64,000 bases of DNA from Defluviicoccus sp046348835. GTDB lineage: Bacteria; Pseudomonadota; Alphaproteobacteria; Rhodospirillales; Defluviicoccaceae. The notes beneath the pieces are model-generated. The model saw only the letters and a program-made list of their open reading frames with translations. It was not told where the DNA came from and searched no databases. The stretch is taken from assembly GCA_046348835.1 (NCBI GenBank), contig JAXMDM010000003.1:620001-684000 (forward strand), read 5' to 3'. The position numbers and the translations under genes were made by a program. How positions within the stretch are numbered: the stretch's first letter is position 1; each line of letters starts with the position of its first letter. Shown one piece after another: positions 9,028 through 18,369 of this stretch.

Positions 9028-9678
9028 CTACTTGTTGATGATGACCGGGCCCAGCGGCCAGATCACCCGCCCGTACAGCTCGTTAAGGACCTGGGCGAGA
9101 CCCGTGTAGGCCGCCGCCAGCCCGAGGACGATTCCCACCCAGCCGGCCATCGTCTTGAGGGTGGCGGAGCCCATGAAATCGCCGATGGAGAGCAGGGCGA
9201 AGGTGATGACGAGAAGGAAGAAGGTCACCTGCAGCGCCCGGTTCAGGCGGAACGTGCCGATGAACATCACGAACGACAGCAGTCCCCATGCGGCGAGATA
9301 GGCCGACATGGCCACCTCGCTGGGCTTCTCGGCCAGACCCAGCTTGGGGAAGACGATGATTCCGGCCAGGGTCAGCCAGAAGAATCCGTAGGAGATGAAG
9401 GCGGTGGTGGCGAAGGTGTTCTTCTTCCGCCATTCGAACACGCCGGCGAAGATTTGCGCGGTGCCGCCGTAGAACACGGCCATGGCCAGGATCATCGCGT
9501 CGAGTCCGAACAGCCCGGCGTTGTGCATGCTGAGCAGGATTGTCGTCAGGGCGAAGCACAGCAGTCCCAGCGGTGCCGGATTGGCGGTAACGTCGGCGAG
9601 GGTGATGGTTGCCGGAAGCATCGCATCGGCCTCGCGAGCGAGCGGCACGGCGGTCGCCGTTGTTTTACCGTTGCTCAT
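9028..9678 (-). CDS. satP: Acetate uptake transporter, GPR1/FUN34/SatP family
   Basis: A 216-residue inner-membrane protein with six hydrophobic helices. The family signature NPAPLGL is present at about residues 32-38, just before the first helix. SatP-type proteins take up acetate and related short monocarboxylates by proton symport, probably as hexamers. The C-terminal cytoplasmic tail is short. A strong terminator follows the gene. Its neighbour upstream on the same strand is an ABC substrate-binding protein 90 bp away; they may or may not share a transcript. Confidence 0.92.
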   Translation of the reverse strand: MSNGKTTATAVPLAREADAMLPATITLADVTANPAPLGLLCFALTTILLSMHNAGLFGLDAMILAMAVFYGGTAQIFAGVFEWRKKNTFATTAFISYGFFWLTLAGIIVFPKLGLAEKPSEVAMSAYLAAWGLLSFVMFIGTFRLNRALQVTFFLLVITFALLSIGDFMGSATLKTMAGWVGIVLGLAAAYTGLAQVLNELYGRVIWPLGPVIINK

Positions 9679-9768
9679 TCTTGGTCTCCTTGATCGGCGA
9701 TCCCGGCCGCAGCCGGCCGGTCGCCATTGTTGTGGCGTTTTGTCGTTTGTACGCGGCGGATGGTCCGG

Positions 9769-11058
9769 CTACCAGCCGAGCCAGTCGGGGCGGAGCGGAA
9801 TGGTCGTCTCGAAGACCTTGGTCTCGGTGATCGCACCGGAATTGTAGTCGCTGCGATAGAGCCGGACCGTCGTCGTGCCGCGGTGATCGGTCGGCGTCCA
9901 GGTGGACTTCAGGCAGACCCCGTCCAGTCCTTCCGGCACGTGGTCGCGCATCTCTTCGAAGGCTTTCTTGATGTTGGGACCGGTGATGCCGCCGGCCTTG
10001 GCCGCCGCGGCCATGGCGTCACGCATGAAAAAGGCCGAGCATACGCCGCGGATGTAGTGGGCGGAGCGGTAGTCGACCTGGCCATTGGGATCGGATTCCC
10101 GCGAGACCTCGCGGACCAGCTTCATCCCCGGCACGTCTTCGTTCCACTGGGCGACGCTGACGACGAAGACCACGCCATTGCCGGCGTCTCCGGCGTCCTT
10201 GGCGGCGGCCCGGTCCCAGCCGTAGATGTTGGTCAGGAACTGAGTGTTGACACCCGCCTTGGCGCAGCTCTTGACCAAAGCGACATTGGCCTCCGAGGTG
10301 TTGGCCAGGAACGCGTAGTTGGCGCCGTCTTGCTTCAGCGTCTCGCACTGGGACGAGAAATCGCCGGGGGTCAGGGAGTAGCGGATCGGGGGCAGCACCT
10401 CGAATCCGAGGTCACGCGCGTAGTCGATGCAGGCGGCCTTCGGCGCGTTGGGGTACGGGTGGTTGTCGCCCATCCAGACGAACTTCGGCCGATAGAGATC
10501 GCCGAGGAAGGTGGATCCGCGGGCGGCGGTGCCGGAGCGCTTCCACTGCTCGGCGGCGAACTGGACGAGGGCGCGGCAGCCGTCGGAGTAGGACGGTCCG
10601 TAGAAGAAGTTGAACGGCGCCGGCGTCTGGGTCCAGGGCGAGCGGCCGGTGGGGTCGGTCAGGTGCCCGGACGACGAGCCGGACATGAACACCACGCCGT
10701 CCTTGGTCACATAGTCCACCAGCGCTTCGGTATCGGCGGTGCCCCAGCCCTGGATCGCCACCGGCTTCAGGGTCTGCTTCCAGTCGTTGTAGATGGCGAT
10801 CGCCCGGGCCGGATCGTAGCCGTAGTCCACGGTGACCAGATCGATCTTCCTGCCGTCGACGCCGCCATGGGCGTCAATGTAGGCGAAGGCGTCGGCGACG
10901 CCTTGGCCGTAGAGCTTGGCGACGGGTGCCGTTGCCCCGGTCTGGGCGACGAGCTGGCCGACGACGATGGGGTTGGTGTCCGCGGCCATGGCGCCGCTGC
11001 CGACGAGCATGGCTGCTCCTAGCAAGAGCACCGAGCCCGCGTGTTTCACTTGCTTCAT
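9769..11058 (-). CDS. ABC transporter substrate-binding protein, branched-chain amino-acid/amide type
   Basis: A periplasmic type I solute-binding protein of 429 residues. A signal peptide (KQVKHAG, then a Leu/Val-rich core ending GAMA-AD) precedes NPIVVGQLVAQTGATAP, the start of the LivJ-type Leu/Ile/Val-binding fold. The ATG at 11058 is preceded by GGGAGGA at 8-9 bp, which makes it the likely start. No cognate permease or ATPase genes lie alongside, so the protein may serve a transporter encoded elsewhere or act as an orphan sensor ligand-binder. The substrate cannot be read from sequence. Confidence 0.88.
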   Translation of the reverse strand: MKQVKHAGSVLLLGAAMLVGSGAMAADTNPIVVGQLVAQTGATAPVAKLYGQGVADAFAYIDAHGGVDGRKIDLVTVDYGYDPARAIAIYNDWKQTLKPVAIQGWGTADTEALVDYVTKDGVVFMSGSSSGHLTDPTGRSPWTQTPAPFNFFYGPSYSDGCRALVQFAAEQWKRSGTAARGSTFLGDLYRPKFVWMGDNHPYPNAPKAACIDYARDLGFEVLPPIRYSLTPGDFSSQCETLKQDGANYAFLANTSEANVALVKSCAKAGVNTQFLTNIYGWDRAAAKDAGDAGNGVVFVVSVAQWNEDVPGMKLVREVSRESDPNGQVDYRSAHYIRGVCSAFFMRDAMAAAAKAGGITGPNIKKAFEEMRDHVPEGLDGVCLKSTWTPTDHRGTTTVRLYRSDYNSGAITETKVFETTIPLRPDWLGW

Positions 11059-11219
11059 GGAGATTTTTCCTCCCGTAATCCGTTCTTGATCTCCCGACCG
11101 TAAGATCCGGGGCAATTTTTGCCGCAGCCGTTCTCGCCACGGTTGGGACGGGGACGATTACCCCGATGCCGCCCCGACGACCAGCCAAATTTTCTCGGGA
11201 ACCCCGTTTGTGGGCAACG

Positions 11220-12104
11220 TTATGCCGATCCTTCGACCACCGTGCGGTAGCGCGCACACTCCGCATCGTAGGCCTCGAAGCCGACGAGGCGGCGCAGCTC
11301 GGTGAAGGGAACAAGGCGCGGTGACGGGGCGACGCCCGTCGCCAGATCGGCCAGCGCCGCCTGCATCGCGGCGATCGACGCCGCCAGCAGGGTCAACGGA
11401 TAGGCGACGAGGGCGTAGCCGATCTCTCCCAGGCGGACCGGCGACAGCAGCGGCGTCGATCCCCCCTCGAGCATGTTGGCGAGGTGGGGACCGGGCGCTT
11501 CGGCGCAGATGCGCCGCATCTCGTCCTCGTTTTCCGGCGCCTCGACAAACAGGATGTCGGCGCCGGCGGCGCGGAACGCCCGAGCCCGCGCCAGCGCCTC
11601 GCCGAGGCCGTGGGTGGCGCGGGCGTCGGTCCGGGCGAGAATGAGGATATCGGCGCCCTCGTTGCGCGCGTCGACGGCGGCGCGGACGCGGGCGACGGCT
11701 TCGCCGTGCGGGACCACCTGCTTGCCGCGGGTATGGCCGCAGCGCTTCGGGGCCACCTGGTCTTCGATCATGACGGCGGCGAAGCCGGCGCGGGCATAGC
11801 CGGTTACCGTGCGCTTGACGTTCACCGCGTTGCCGTACCCGGTGTCGCCGTCGCCGATGACCGGGATCGAGACGGCGGCGCAGATGTTGCGGCCCTGATC
11901 CAGCATCTCCGCATAGGAGATCAGTCCGGTGTCGGGGAGCGCCAATCGCGCCGCGGACACCGCGAAGCCGCTCATGAAGGTGAGGGGAAAGCCGGCCGCT
12001 TCAATCAGCTTCGCCGACAAGGCATCGAAGCAGCAGGGCATCAGCAGCGGCCGTGGGCCGTCCAGCAGTCGGCGAAGGCGGGCGGCGGCGGATTCAACCG
12101 GCAT
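11220..12104 (-). CDS. Isocitrate lyase/PEP mutase superfamily lyase
   Basis: A 294-residue TIM-barrel enzyme. The superfamily signature KRCGH is present at about residues 119-123, together with the metal-binding GDGDTGYGN and IEDQ motifs. It is closest in appearance to oxaloacetate decarboxylase/2-methylisocitrate lyase-like proteins (carboxyvinyl-carboxyphosphonate phosphorylmutase group). The exact substrate cannot be decided, because Cys and His at the signature are shared by several members. No prpC or prpD genes lie next to it, which argues against a dedicated methylcitrate role. Confidence 0.85.
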   Translation of the reverse strand: MPVESAAARLRRLLDGPRPLLMPCCFDALSAKLIEAAGFPLTFMSGFAVSAARLALPDTGLISYAEMLDQGRNICAAVSIPVIGDGDTGYGNAVNVKRTVTGYARAGFAAVMIEDQVAPKRCGHTRGKQVVPHGEAVARVRAAVDARNEGADILILARTDARATHGLGEALARARAFRAAGADILFVEAPENEDEMRRICAEAPGPHLANMLEGGSTPLLSPVRLGEIGYALVAYPLTLLAASIAAMQAALADLATGVAPSPRLVPFTELRRLVGFEAYDAECARYRTVVEGSA

Positions 12105-12128
12105 CGATTGTTCGCTCCGGGAAGCGGC

Positions 12129-12680
12129 TCAATTGGGCTCCAGTTCGCTGTCCCAATAGAGAAAGTCGCGCCAACTCTCGTGGAGGTAGTTGGGCGGAAA
12201 GCCGCGGCCGTTGTTCTGCAGTTCGAACGCCGTCGGCTCGTGCGGCCGCACCAGCGGGAACAGGCCGGATTGTTGCGGCAGGCGATGGCCCTTGCGCAGG
12301 TTACAGGGCTCGCAGGCGGTGACGACGTTGGTCCACTCGGTGCGGCCGCCGCGGGCGCGCGGCACCACGTGATCGAAGGTCAAGCGCTCGGCGGCGAAGC
12401 TCCCGCCGCAGTACTGGCAGGAAAAGCTGTCGCGGAGGAAGACGTTGAACCGGGTAAACGCCGGTCGCCGCGCCACCGGCACGAACTGCTTGAGGACAAT
12501 GACGCTCGGCAGGCGCATCTCGTGATTGGGCGAGCGTACCGACCGGTCGTATTCGGAGACGACGTGCACCCGCCGCAGAAACACCGCCTTGACCGCTTCC
12601 TGCCAAGGCCAAAGCGACAGCGGGAAATAGCTCAGAGGACGAAAATCGGCGTTCAGTACCAGGGCCGAATAGGTGTCCAT
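12129..12680 (-). CDS. HNH endonuclease
   Basis: A 183-residue protein with a zinc-ribbon-type HNH domain: CQYCGG at about residues 95-100, then LTFDHVVPRARGG with the catalytic His, the Asn in TEWTNVVTACEPCN, and the second Cys pair (ACEPCN). Such stand-alone HNH proteins are widespread in alphaproteobacterial chromosomes and are usually not part of a mobile element. The start ATG lies about 50 residues before the first Tyr-rich segment common to the family. The biological role is unknown. No methyltransferase or phage genes surround it. Confidence 0.9.
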   Translation of the reverse strand: MDTYSALVLNADFRPLSYFPLSLWPWQEAVKAVFLRRVHVVSEYDRSVRSPNHEMRLPSVIVLKQFVPVARRPAFTRFNVFLRDSFSCQYCGGSFAAERLTFDHVVPRARGGRTEWTNVVTACEPCNLRKGHRLPQQSGLFPLVRPHEPTAFELQNNGRGFPPNYLHESWRDFLYWDSELEPN

Positions 12681-12807
12681 CCCTGCGCATACCGGGTTTG
12701 GTCCGTACGGGCGGGCGGAGGGTACAACACCCGGTGCGGCTTGCCAAACACTTCGGCCGTGACCGTTCCGTGAATGCGATGGAGACGATTACCCGGGCCG
12801 GGGACGA

Positions 12808-13479
12808 TCAGGCAGGTTGACCGAGGACATGGCGGGCGAGAAAGGAGAAGGCCAGCCGCAGCGTGTTCTCGTCGATTCCGTGGCCGAGCCCGGGCAGAAC
12901 GTGCGCCTCGACCGGCACCCCTGCCGCCTGCAAGGCGATTTCGGCCATCGACAAGGCGGCGGCCGGCAGCACGTCGTCATCGGCGCCGTGGGTCAGCAAT
13001 ACCGGTGGCCGCACCCGGATTTCGTCGGCCAGGTGCTCGGCGCCCACCAGGATCCCGGAGTGGGAGAGGATCGCCGCCGGTGCGACGGCGGTGCGCAGAC
13101 CCACATGCAACGCCATCATCGCCCCTTGCGAGAACCCGATCAGGATCAGCGTTTCCGGGGCCAGTTGGTGGCGGGCGAGTTCGGCGGCGAGGAAGGCCTC
13201 CAGCGCCGGCTGCGCTGCACGGACGCCATCCCATCGCGTCGTTGGATGGAAGTCCTGCAGGCTGAACCACATGTAGCCGAAGGGGGCCAGATCGTAGGGG
13301 AAGGGGGCATTGGGGGCGACGAAGGCGGCGCGGGGGAACAGGCCGTGATAGAGCGGGGCGAGGCCGATCAGATCGTTGCCGTCGGCACCGATGCCGTGCA
13401 GGAAGACGACGAGGCGGTCCGGCCGCGCTCCCCCTTCCGGCAATATCCTCGGGCCGTCCAGCGCACGAATGGGGACCAT
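12808..13479 (-). CDS. Phospholipase/carboxylesterase, alpha/beta hydrolase (Abhydrolase_2)
   Basis: A cytoplasmic serine hydrolase of 223 residues. The oxyanion region is LHGIGADGND, the nucleophile elbow GFSQGA, the acid THGADDDVLP and the histidine GLGHGID. This is the arrangement of the short carboxylesterase/acyl-protein thioesterase family, which hydrolyses short acyl esters or thioesters. Length and motif spacing are normal. No operon partner is evident. Confidence 0.92.
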   Translation of the reverse strand: MVPIRALDGPRILPEGGARPDRLVVFLHGIGADGNDLIGLAPLYHGLFPRAAFVAPNAPFPYDLAPFGYMWFSLQDFHPTTRWDGVRAAQPALEAFLAAELARHQLAPETLILIGFSQGAMMALHVGLRTAVAPAAILSHSGILVGAEHLADEIRVRPPVLLTHGADDDVLPAAALSMAEIALQAAGVPVEAHVLPGLGHGIDENTLRLAFSFLARHVLGQPA

Positions 13480-13557
13480 GGCTTTTTGCTGCCTGCAGGC
13501 GAAAGCCGCGTGTCCGCTTAAGGGAGTGGCGATCCGTCGGCGGAGGGCGGCCGCTGC

Positions 13558-14358
13558 TTAGAATTTATAGTTGATGATGACGCCGCCGAAGAACTGATAC
13601 GTGGCCGGCTCGCCGTCAATGGTGTCGGACTCGAGGGCGCGCAATTGGCGGGCGTAAGCGGCCTGGGTCTGCACCGTCCAACTCTCGGAGGGGGCATAGC
13701 CGAGACCGAGGCTGAGACCGATGTCGCGGAAACCGGACGCCTCGTCGCTGGCGCCGAGGCCGGTGCGGCCGCCGCTGATGCCGCTGGCACCTTCGACCGC
13801 GTAGGTGGAGTAGAGGCGCGAACTGACCTGCCAGGAGGGAGAGAGAAACGTCCGGTAGTCCAGGCCGGGTTGCAGCCGGACGATGTCGGCGGACGCCAGC
13901 GGGTCCGATGCCACCTGAACGTTGATGCCGTAGCCCGAGCCGGGGCTATCTTTTTCCTCGTTGAACCGGTAGCCGGCGTAACCGCCGATCAGGCCGCCAT
14001 TGCCCCGGGCCGGTGTTCCGAGGTCGAGGACCGGCGAATGCGGGGCAGCCGCGGCGCCCGATCCCGCCGTGGCCGGGGCGCTGACGGTACCGGTCTCGAT
14101 GCCGCCATGGGAGACGACCGACGTGGTGGTGCGCAGCGGGGCGAGCGAGCGGGTGTCGAGAGGCTGAACGAAGCCCTGCAGGTTGACCGTGCCGCGGCCT
14201 GCCTCATCCCCCGCCGGCGCAACCGTGACCGTCTGCGTCTTGCCGCTATCGCCGGGGTCGGCAGCGAGAACCGGTGTCGCCGGCGCACCCAGGGCGACCG
14301 CCGCCATCAGCAGCATCCCCACCGTCGGCATGACCACGCTGCGAAACACGGGTTTCAT
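13558..14358 (-). CDS. Outer-membrane beta-barrel protein, unknown role
   Basis: A 266-residue exported protein. A signal peptide (PVFRSVVM, then a hydrophobic core to VLAAD) is followed by about 80 residues of low-complexity Thr/Ala/Gly, then a domain of alternating strands (GYAGYRF, YGINVQV, YRTFLS, GLSLGLGYA, QTQAAYARQL) ending in a terminal Phe (INYKF), the C-terminal signature of outer-membrane barrels. It resembles MipA/OmpV-like or porin-like small barrels, but I cannot assign a family. The start at 14358 has GAGGA 11 bp upstream. The gene is divergent from the sedolisin region. Confidence 0.75.
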   Translation of the reverse strand: MKPVFRSVVMPTVGMLLMAAVALGAPATPVLAADPGDSGKTQTVTVAPAGDEAGRGTVNLQGFVQPLDTRSLAPLRTTTSVVSHGGIETGTVSAPATAGSGAAAAPHSPVLDLGTPARGNGGLIGGYAGYRFNEEKDSPGSGYGINVQVASDPLASADIVRLQPGLDYRTFLSPSWQVSSRLYSTYAVEGASGISGGRTGLGASDEASGFRDIGLSLGLGYAPSESWTVQTQAAYARQLRALESDTIDGEPATYQFFGGVIINYKF

Positions 14359-15089
14359 CGTCTGTCGTAATCCTCGGATCCGCCACCCAAACAGCCGTAC
14401 TTCTGCGCCGACTGTGATCACGATGCATCGCTAAAGTTGCACGAACCCAATATATAGCATGGCTCGCTTTGTTGCCACGCTCTCAGGCCACCGAATCTGT
14501 GTAAAGTAGGGGATTTGTGGCATTTTCATCGCGGCCGCCATCCGACGGATGGATCAAAAGGGGCGAGACGGCCATCCGCCCGTTCGATCGCATCGCGGCA
14601 CCGTCCCGCGCAAGGCGCGATTCGGCGATCTTGGGCGCCATTGAACCGGCGCAGTTTGGCCATTCTCCATAGGGCAATATGGGGATCGTCAAGGTGCCTA
14701 ATCGTCTCAACGACCGGTTTCGATTCTGGCATCGGGTCAGTGCTATTTTTAGCATTAACCATGCCAATAATTGGACCACCAAGTCGAGCATGTTGTGACC
14801 AAAAAATAGGCCACGCGCAGGCAGCGGCGAGCTTGGCAACCGAGTGGAAAAAGCGGTACCTTATCCGAAGCGGTAGAGGGGGAACGCAACTAATTATGAA
14901 CATCAGGAACTAGTGTTTGCAACGAGAGCGGCATTCTGCGCACTTGCTCTCGCGTTTATGCAGTCGAGAAAGAACACCAGTGCTGGTTCTTGGGTGACAG
15001 GGGATTGCGGGATTCCGCTTTATCGCCATGCGTATGCTGCGCCTCGCCAGAGTGGTGCGGTTTTGGGGTAAAGTTAAAGGGGGTTACTG
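14359..15089. other. AT-richer 730 bp gap without a confident gene
   Basis: Base composition drops noticeably here, with AT-rich stretches around 14450, 14740-14800 and 14890. Open frames of 110-140 codons exist on both strands, but their predicted proteins are rich in Arg/Ser/Pro, have no recognisable domain and overlap each other, so I do not call them. An AGGGGG ribosome-binding site stands 7 bp before the sedolisin ATG at 15090. The gap probably holds the promoters of the two flanking divergent genes and perhaps relics of an acquired segment. Confidence 0.5.
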
Positions 15090-16493
15090 ATGAAAATCAT
15101 GCGTTGGCTCTCGCCCACGGCTGCTGTGTTATTGGCCGGAATGACTATGCCGGCAATCGCGGTGGACAACGACGGGCTTATGCCCTTGGGCACGACGACG
15201 GTGCAGCCTATCGGCGCTGTCCCGGGCGGCACACTGGTTCTGCCGATGTCAAGTCTGCCGAAACCGGCAGGCGAAGTGCGTACCCATCTGCAATTCGTGA
15301 TCCCGGACACGCCACTGGCGGCGCCGTTCGACTGCCATGCAGGGTCGTGCGAGACTCCGGCGTCGCTTGCTTGTGTGTACCTCCTTCCTCCCTATACGTC
15401 GCGTACGAGCGGGTGTGATCCGAATATCGTCACGACCCCGGCCAGCGGCGGTAGCAAGGCGATCGGCTTCGTTGACGCCTTTCACAACAAATCGGTCCTG
15501 GCCGATTTGAAGGCGTTCTCGACCATTTTTGGCCTCCCGGCGCCGAGCCTGAAGATTATCAAATGTACCGATAACAGTACGGGGCATGGAACCTGCAGCG
15601 CCAACAATCCCGCACCTCCCGCCTGCCAGGACAGCAACCAGTGCGGTTGGGCGATAGAGGCGTCGCTCGACGTCCAGGCGGCGCATGCCATGGCACCGAA
15701 TGCCAAACTCATCTTGGTCGAGGCGTATTCGGATTCGTATGGCGACATGCTCCTCGCCGAGACGGCGGCGGGTACAGCGGTGGCAGCGGCCGGCGGCGGT
15801 GAAGTCTCCAATAGTTGGGGTGGTCCAGAATTTTCCGGTCAGCAGGCGTGGAATTCATATTTCGTCAATCCGAAAGTCGTTTTCTTGGCCTCCACCGGCG
15901 ACCACAAGAACAACTCCAATCCCCCCTGGAGCGCCGACGTCAACTTTCCGTCGACTTCGCCGAACGTGATCGGCGTTGGCGGCACGAAAGTCGTCCGCAA
16001 CAGCAGTTACGCATTCTCCTCCGAAACGCCGTGGGACAACAGTAACGGTGGCGGCGGTGGCGGGCTGAGCACGATCGAGCCGACACCGGCGTTTCAGACC
16101 ATCGTAGGGACCACGAAGCTCCACGGTCATCGCGGGGCTCCCGACATTTCCGCCGATGCCGACCCGGCGACCGGGATGATCGTCCGGCTCTCGACGACCT
16201 GCTGTGGCGTCCCGACCGGGTATTACATCCTCGGCGGCACCAGCCTGACGTCGCCGCTGATGGCCGGGATGATCAACGCCGCTGGTCACTTCTTGACGTC
16301 CACAGCCACGTCGTCCGGGACGGAGCAGGCGCTGCTGTATGGCGAAATCGGCAACGCCACCGTGCTGAACGACGTAAAGACCGGCACCTGCCACAATGGC
16401 GGCAACCCCACCAACGGCACGTCAACGAACGCCAAGGCCGGATGGGACGTCTGCACGGGTGTCGGCACGCCGCACGGACTGGGCGGCCTCTGA
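15090..16493 (+). CDS. Secreted sedolisin-type serine protease (peptidase S53)
   Basis: A 467-residue exported acid-type serine carboxyl protease. A signal peptide is followed by a short pro-like region with several Cys. Catalytic residues can be placed: Glu190 and Asp194 in AIEASLDVQ, the oxyanion Asp271 in ASTGD, and Ser385 in GGTSLTSP. The C-terminal calcium site is recognisable as NDVKTG (Asp428) and GWDVCTGVG (Asp453). It lacks the long N-terminal propeptide of classic sedolisins such as kumamolisin. At least ten Cys are present, so disulfide stabilisation outside the cell is likely. Codon use is less GC-rich than in neighbouring genes, which suggests transfer. A strong terminator follows. 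Confidence 0.9.
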   Translation: MKIMRWLSPTAAVLLAGMTMPAIAVDNDGLMPLGTTTVQPIGAVPGGTLVLPMSSLPKPAGEVRTHLQFVIPDTPLAAPFDCHAGSCETPASLACVYLLPPYTSRTSGCDPNIVTTPASGGSKAIGFVDAFHNKSVLADLKAFSTIFGLPAPSLKIIKCTDNSTGHGTCSANNPAPPACQDSNQCGWAIEASLDVQAAHAMAPNAKLILVEAYSDSYGDMLLAETAAGTAVAAAGGGEVSNSWGGPEFSGQQAWNSYFVNPKVVFLASTGDHKNNSNPPWSADVNFPSTSPNVIGVGGTKVVRNSSYAFSSETPWDNSNGGGGGGLSTIEPTPAFQTIVGTTKLHGHRGAPDISADADPATGMIVRLSTTCCGVPTGYYILGGTSLTSPLMAGMINAAGHFLTSTATSSGTEQALLYGEIGNATVLNDVKTGTCHNGGNPTNGTSTNAKAGWDVCTGVGTPHGLGGL

Positions 16494-16531
16494 TCGCCAA
16501 ATTCGCGAACCGAGACCAGCGACGGCATGGG

Positions 16532-16562
16532 AAAGGGGCTCGAAAGAGCCCCTTTCTTCTGT
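16532..16562 (+). terminator. Rho-independent terminator after the sedolisin gene
   Basis: Perfect 10-bp stem AAAGGGGCTC (16532-16541) and GAGCCCCTTT (16546-16555) closed by a GAAA tetraloop and followed by CTTCTGT. It lies 39 bp after the stop codon. The A and T runs flanking the GC core make it potentially bidirectional. Confidence 0.88.
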
Positions 16563-16733
16563 GTGGTGCACTCCTCTCGCACCCGTCCGCGGGGTGACGG
16601 GGGAGACGGGCCCTGCGGAAATGTGATCGTGCCCGGCCTTCGACCCCATATGAACCGCACGATCTAAACGCCAAGACCAGCCGCCGTACGCCGCCTTTGC
16701 GCCGCTGCGGGGTCCGAGGAGAGGAGGATTGCG

Positions 16734-17321
16734 ATGGCCGCGAAGAAGATCCTGATGATCGTCGGCGATTTCGGCGAGGATTACGAGATCATGGTGCCGT
16801 TCCAGGCGCTGCAGATGGTGGGCCACCAGGTGCACGCGGTCTGCCCCGACAAGGCGGCGGGCGACAAGATCCGTACCGCCATCCACGATTTCGAGGGCGA
16901 CCAGACCTATTCGGAGAAGCCCGGCCACAACTTCACCCTCAACGCCAGCTTCGACGAGGTCGATCCCGCCGCCTACGACGCGCTGGTGGTTCCGGGCGGC
17001 CGGGCGCCGGAATACCTGCGGCTGAACGGACGGGTGCTGGAGATGGTTCGCCACTTCGGCGAGGCGGGCAAGCCGATCGCCGCCATCTGCCATGGCCCGC
17101 AGCTCCTGGCGGCGGCGGGGGTGATCGCCGACCGGCACGTTTCCGCCTATCCCGCCTGCTCGCCGGAGGTGAGGCTGGCGGGCGGGCGGTTCGCCGACAT
17201 CGCCCTCGATGACGCGGTCACCGACGGCAACCTGGTCACCGCCGCCGCCTGGCCGGCGCACCCGGCGTGGCTGGCCCAGTTCCTCGTTCTCCTCGACAAG
17301 GTCCAGGCCCGCGCCGCATAG
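16734..17321 (+). CDS. DJ-1/PfpI family protein
   Basis: A 195-residue class I glutamine-amidotransferase-like protein. The nucleophile elbow AAICHGPQLL contains the conserved Cys at about residue 118, and the VVPGGRAPEYL loop is the DJ-1/PfpI signature. Members are protein deglycases, glyoxalase-like enzymes or chaperone-like stress proteins; the exact activity is not deducible. A strong ribosome-binding site (GAGGAGAGGAGG) precedes the ATG, which suggests high translation. It is flanked by the sedolisin terminator and a convergent gene, so it is monocistronic. Confidence 0.93.
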   Translation: MAAKKILMIVGDFGEDYEIMVPFQALQMVGHQVHAVCPDKAAGDKIRTAIHDFEGDQTYSEKPGHNFTLNASFDEVDPAAYDALVVPGGRAPEYLRLNGRVLEMVRHFGEAGKPIAAICHGPQLLAAAGVIADRHVSAYPACSPEVRLAGGRFADIALDDAVTDGNLVTAAAWPAHPAWLAQFLVLLDKVQARAA

Positions 17322-17367
17322 GCCCCCTACACCGTCTATACCGTCCTATGCCGTCGTCCGGGGTTCG

Positions 17368-18198
17368 CTATTGCACGCCGGCCTTGAGCCGGCGCAGCAG
17401 TTCCTCGATCTGGGCTGCCCCCGAAGCGACGGCGCCGGCGGCGAGGTAGGACTCGAGGGTGGCGATGGCGGTCTTGACGTTGCCGAGCCGGCTGAGCAGG
17501 ACCCCCGTCTCCCAGGCGATCTCGCCGCGGTCGGGAGCGATCAGGGTCATCGACTGGAGGATGTCGATGGCCCGGGTCAGGTCGCCGGCGCCGATCGCCC
17601 GCAGCTTGATGTTGTTCTGCAGGCGGAGAAGGATGTCGCGGAAGCCCACCGCCCGATAGTGGGTCGGCGCGATCTCCGCCTCCTGCCCGCGCAGGGTCTT
17701 CAGCCGCGCCCTGAGCTCGGGTGCGTGCATCATCTTCGCCCCGTAGAACGGATCGAGGATGACCCGCTGGCCGCGTGCCGCCAGCCGGAGCAGGAAGTGC
17801 GACGGGAAGTCGATGCCGACGATGTCGGCGCCGTAGGCGCGGGCGGCGTGGATATAGAGAATGCCCAGGCTCACCGGCAGGCCGCGGTGGCGATCGATGA
17901 CGTCCAGCAGGTTGGCATTGCGGAGGTCGTCGTAGGTTTCGCTGTCGCCGTGGTAACCGTGACGGTCGACCAGGACCGAGCGCAGCGCCGCCGTCTGCAT
18001 CTCCACGCTGTCGGCGCGGGACGTCTTCTCGGCAGCGTGCACCGCTAGGTCGGCGAGGTGCTGGTGATAGGGAGCCAGGTCGACGTGGGGACGCTGCAAC
18101 GCCGCCAGCGTCAGCGCGGTCTCGGCGAGCGGGATATCGTCATCCTGCCGATGCCCGATCTCCTTCAGCGTCTCGATCAGTGTCCTGCGCCGCGCCAC
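17368..18198 (-). CDS. SirB1-type transglutaminase-like/TPR protein
   Basis: A 276-residue protein of the SirB1 (UPF0162) family. The N-terminal transglutaminase-like domain contains NLLDVIDRHRGLPVSLGIL and IDFPSHFLLRL, and the C-terminal part is a TPR-like helical domain (LTRAIDILQSM, LGNVKTAIATLESYL). The family is often encoded with cytosolic housekeeping genes, and its function is unresolved. The catalytic Cys of true transglutaminases is not evident, so enzymatic activity is doubtful. The start is a GTG that gives the expected N-terminus. Confidence 0.85.
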   Translation of the reverse strand: MARRRTLIETLKEIGHRQDDDIPLAETALTLAALQRPHVDLAPYHQHLADLAVHAAEKTSRADSVEMQTAALRSVLVDRHGYHGDSETYDDLRNANLLDVIDRHRGLPVSLGILYIHAARAYGADIVGIDFPSHFLLRLAARGQRVILDPFYGAKMMHAPELRARLKTLRGQEAEIAPTHYRAVGFRDILLRLQNNIKLRAIGAGDLTRAIDILQSMTLIAPDRGEIAWETGVLLSRLGNVKTAIATLESYLAAGAVASGAAQIEELLRRLKAGVQ

Positions 18199-18369
18199 GT
18201 CCGCCCGATCACGTCCGCCCGATTCACGTCCGTTCGTTTGAGGCCTCCGGGAAGCCCGTCAGGCGCGGCACCTCGCCACGCCTCCACCGAACTTAGCCAA
18301 CCCGCCGATCCGCACAAGGGGGAGCGCCAGCGCCGGCGACGGGCGTGCCGCGAAGCGCCGGAAGCCGGC

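Noticed and set aside
12129..12680. HNH nuclease as part of a defence or intron system
   Set aside because: It stands alone between metabolic genes, and no intron, methylase or partner gene is visible.
14515..14913. Overlapping open frames of 125-132 codons on both strands in the AT-richer gap
   Set aside because: No domain, no ribosome-binding site of note, and the two strands compete with equally unconvincing proteins.
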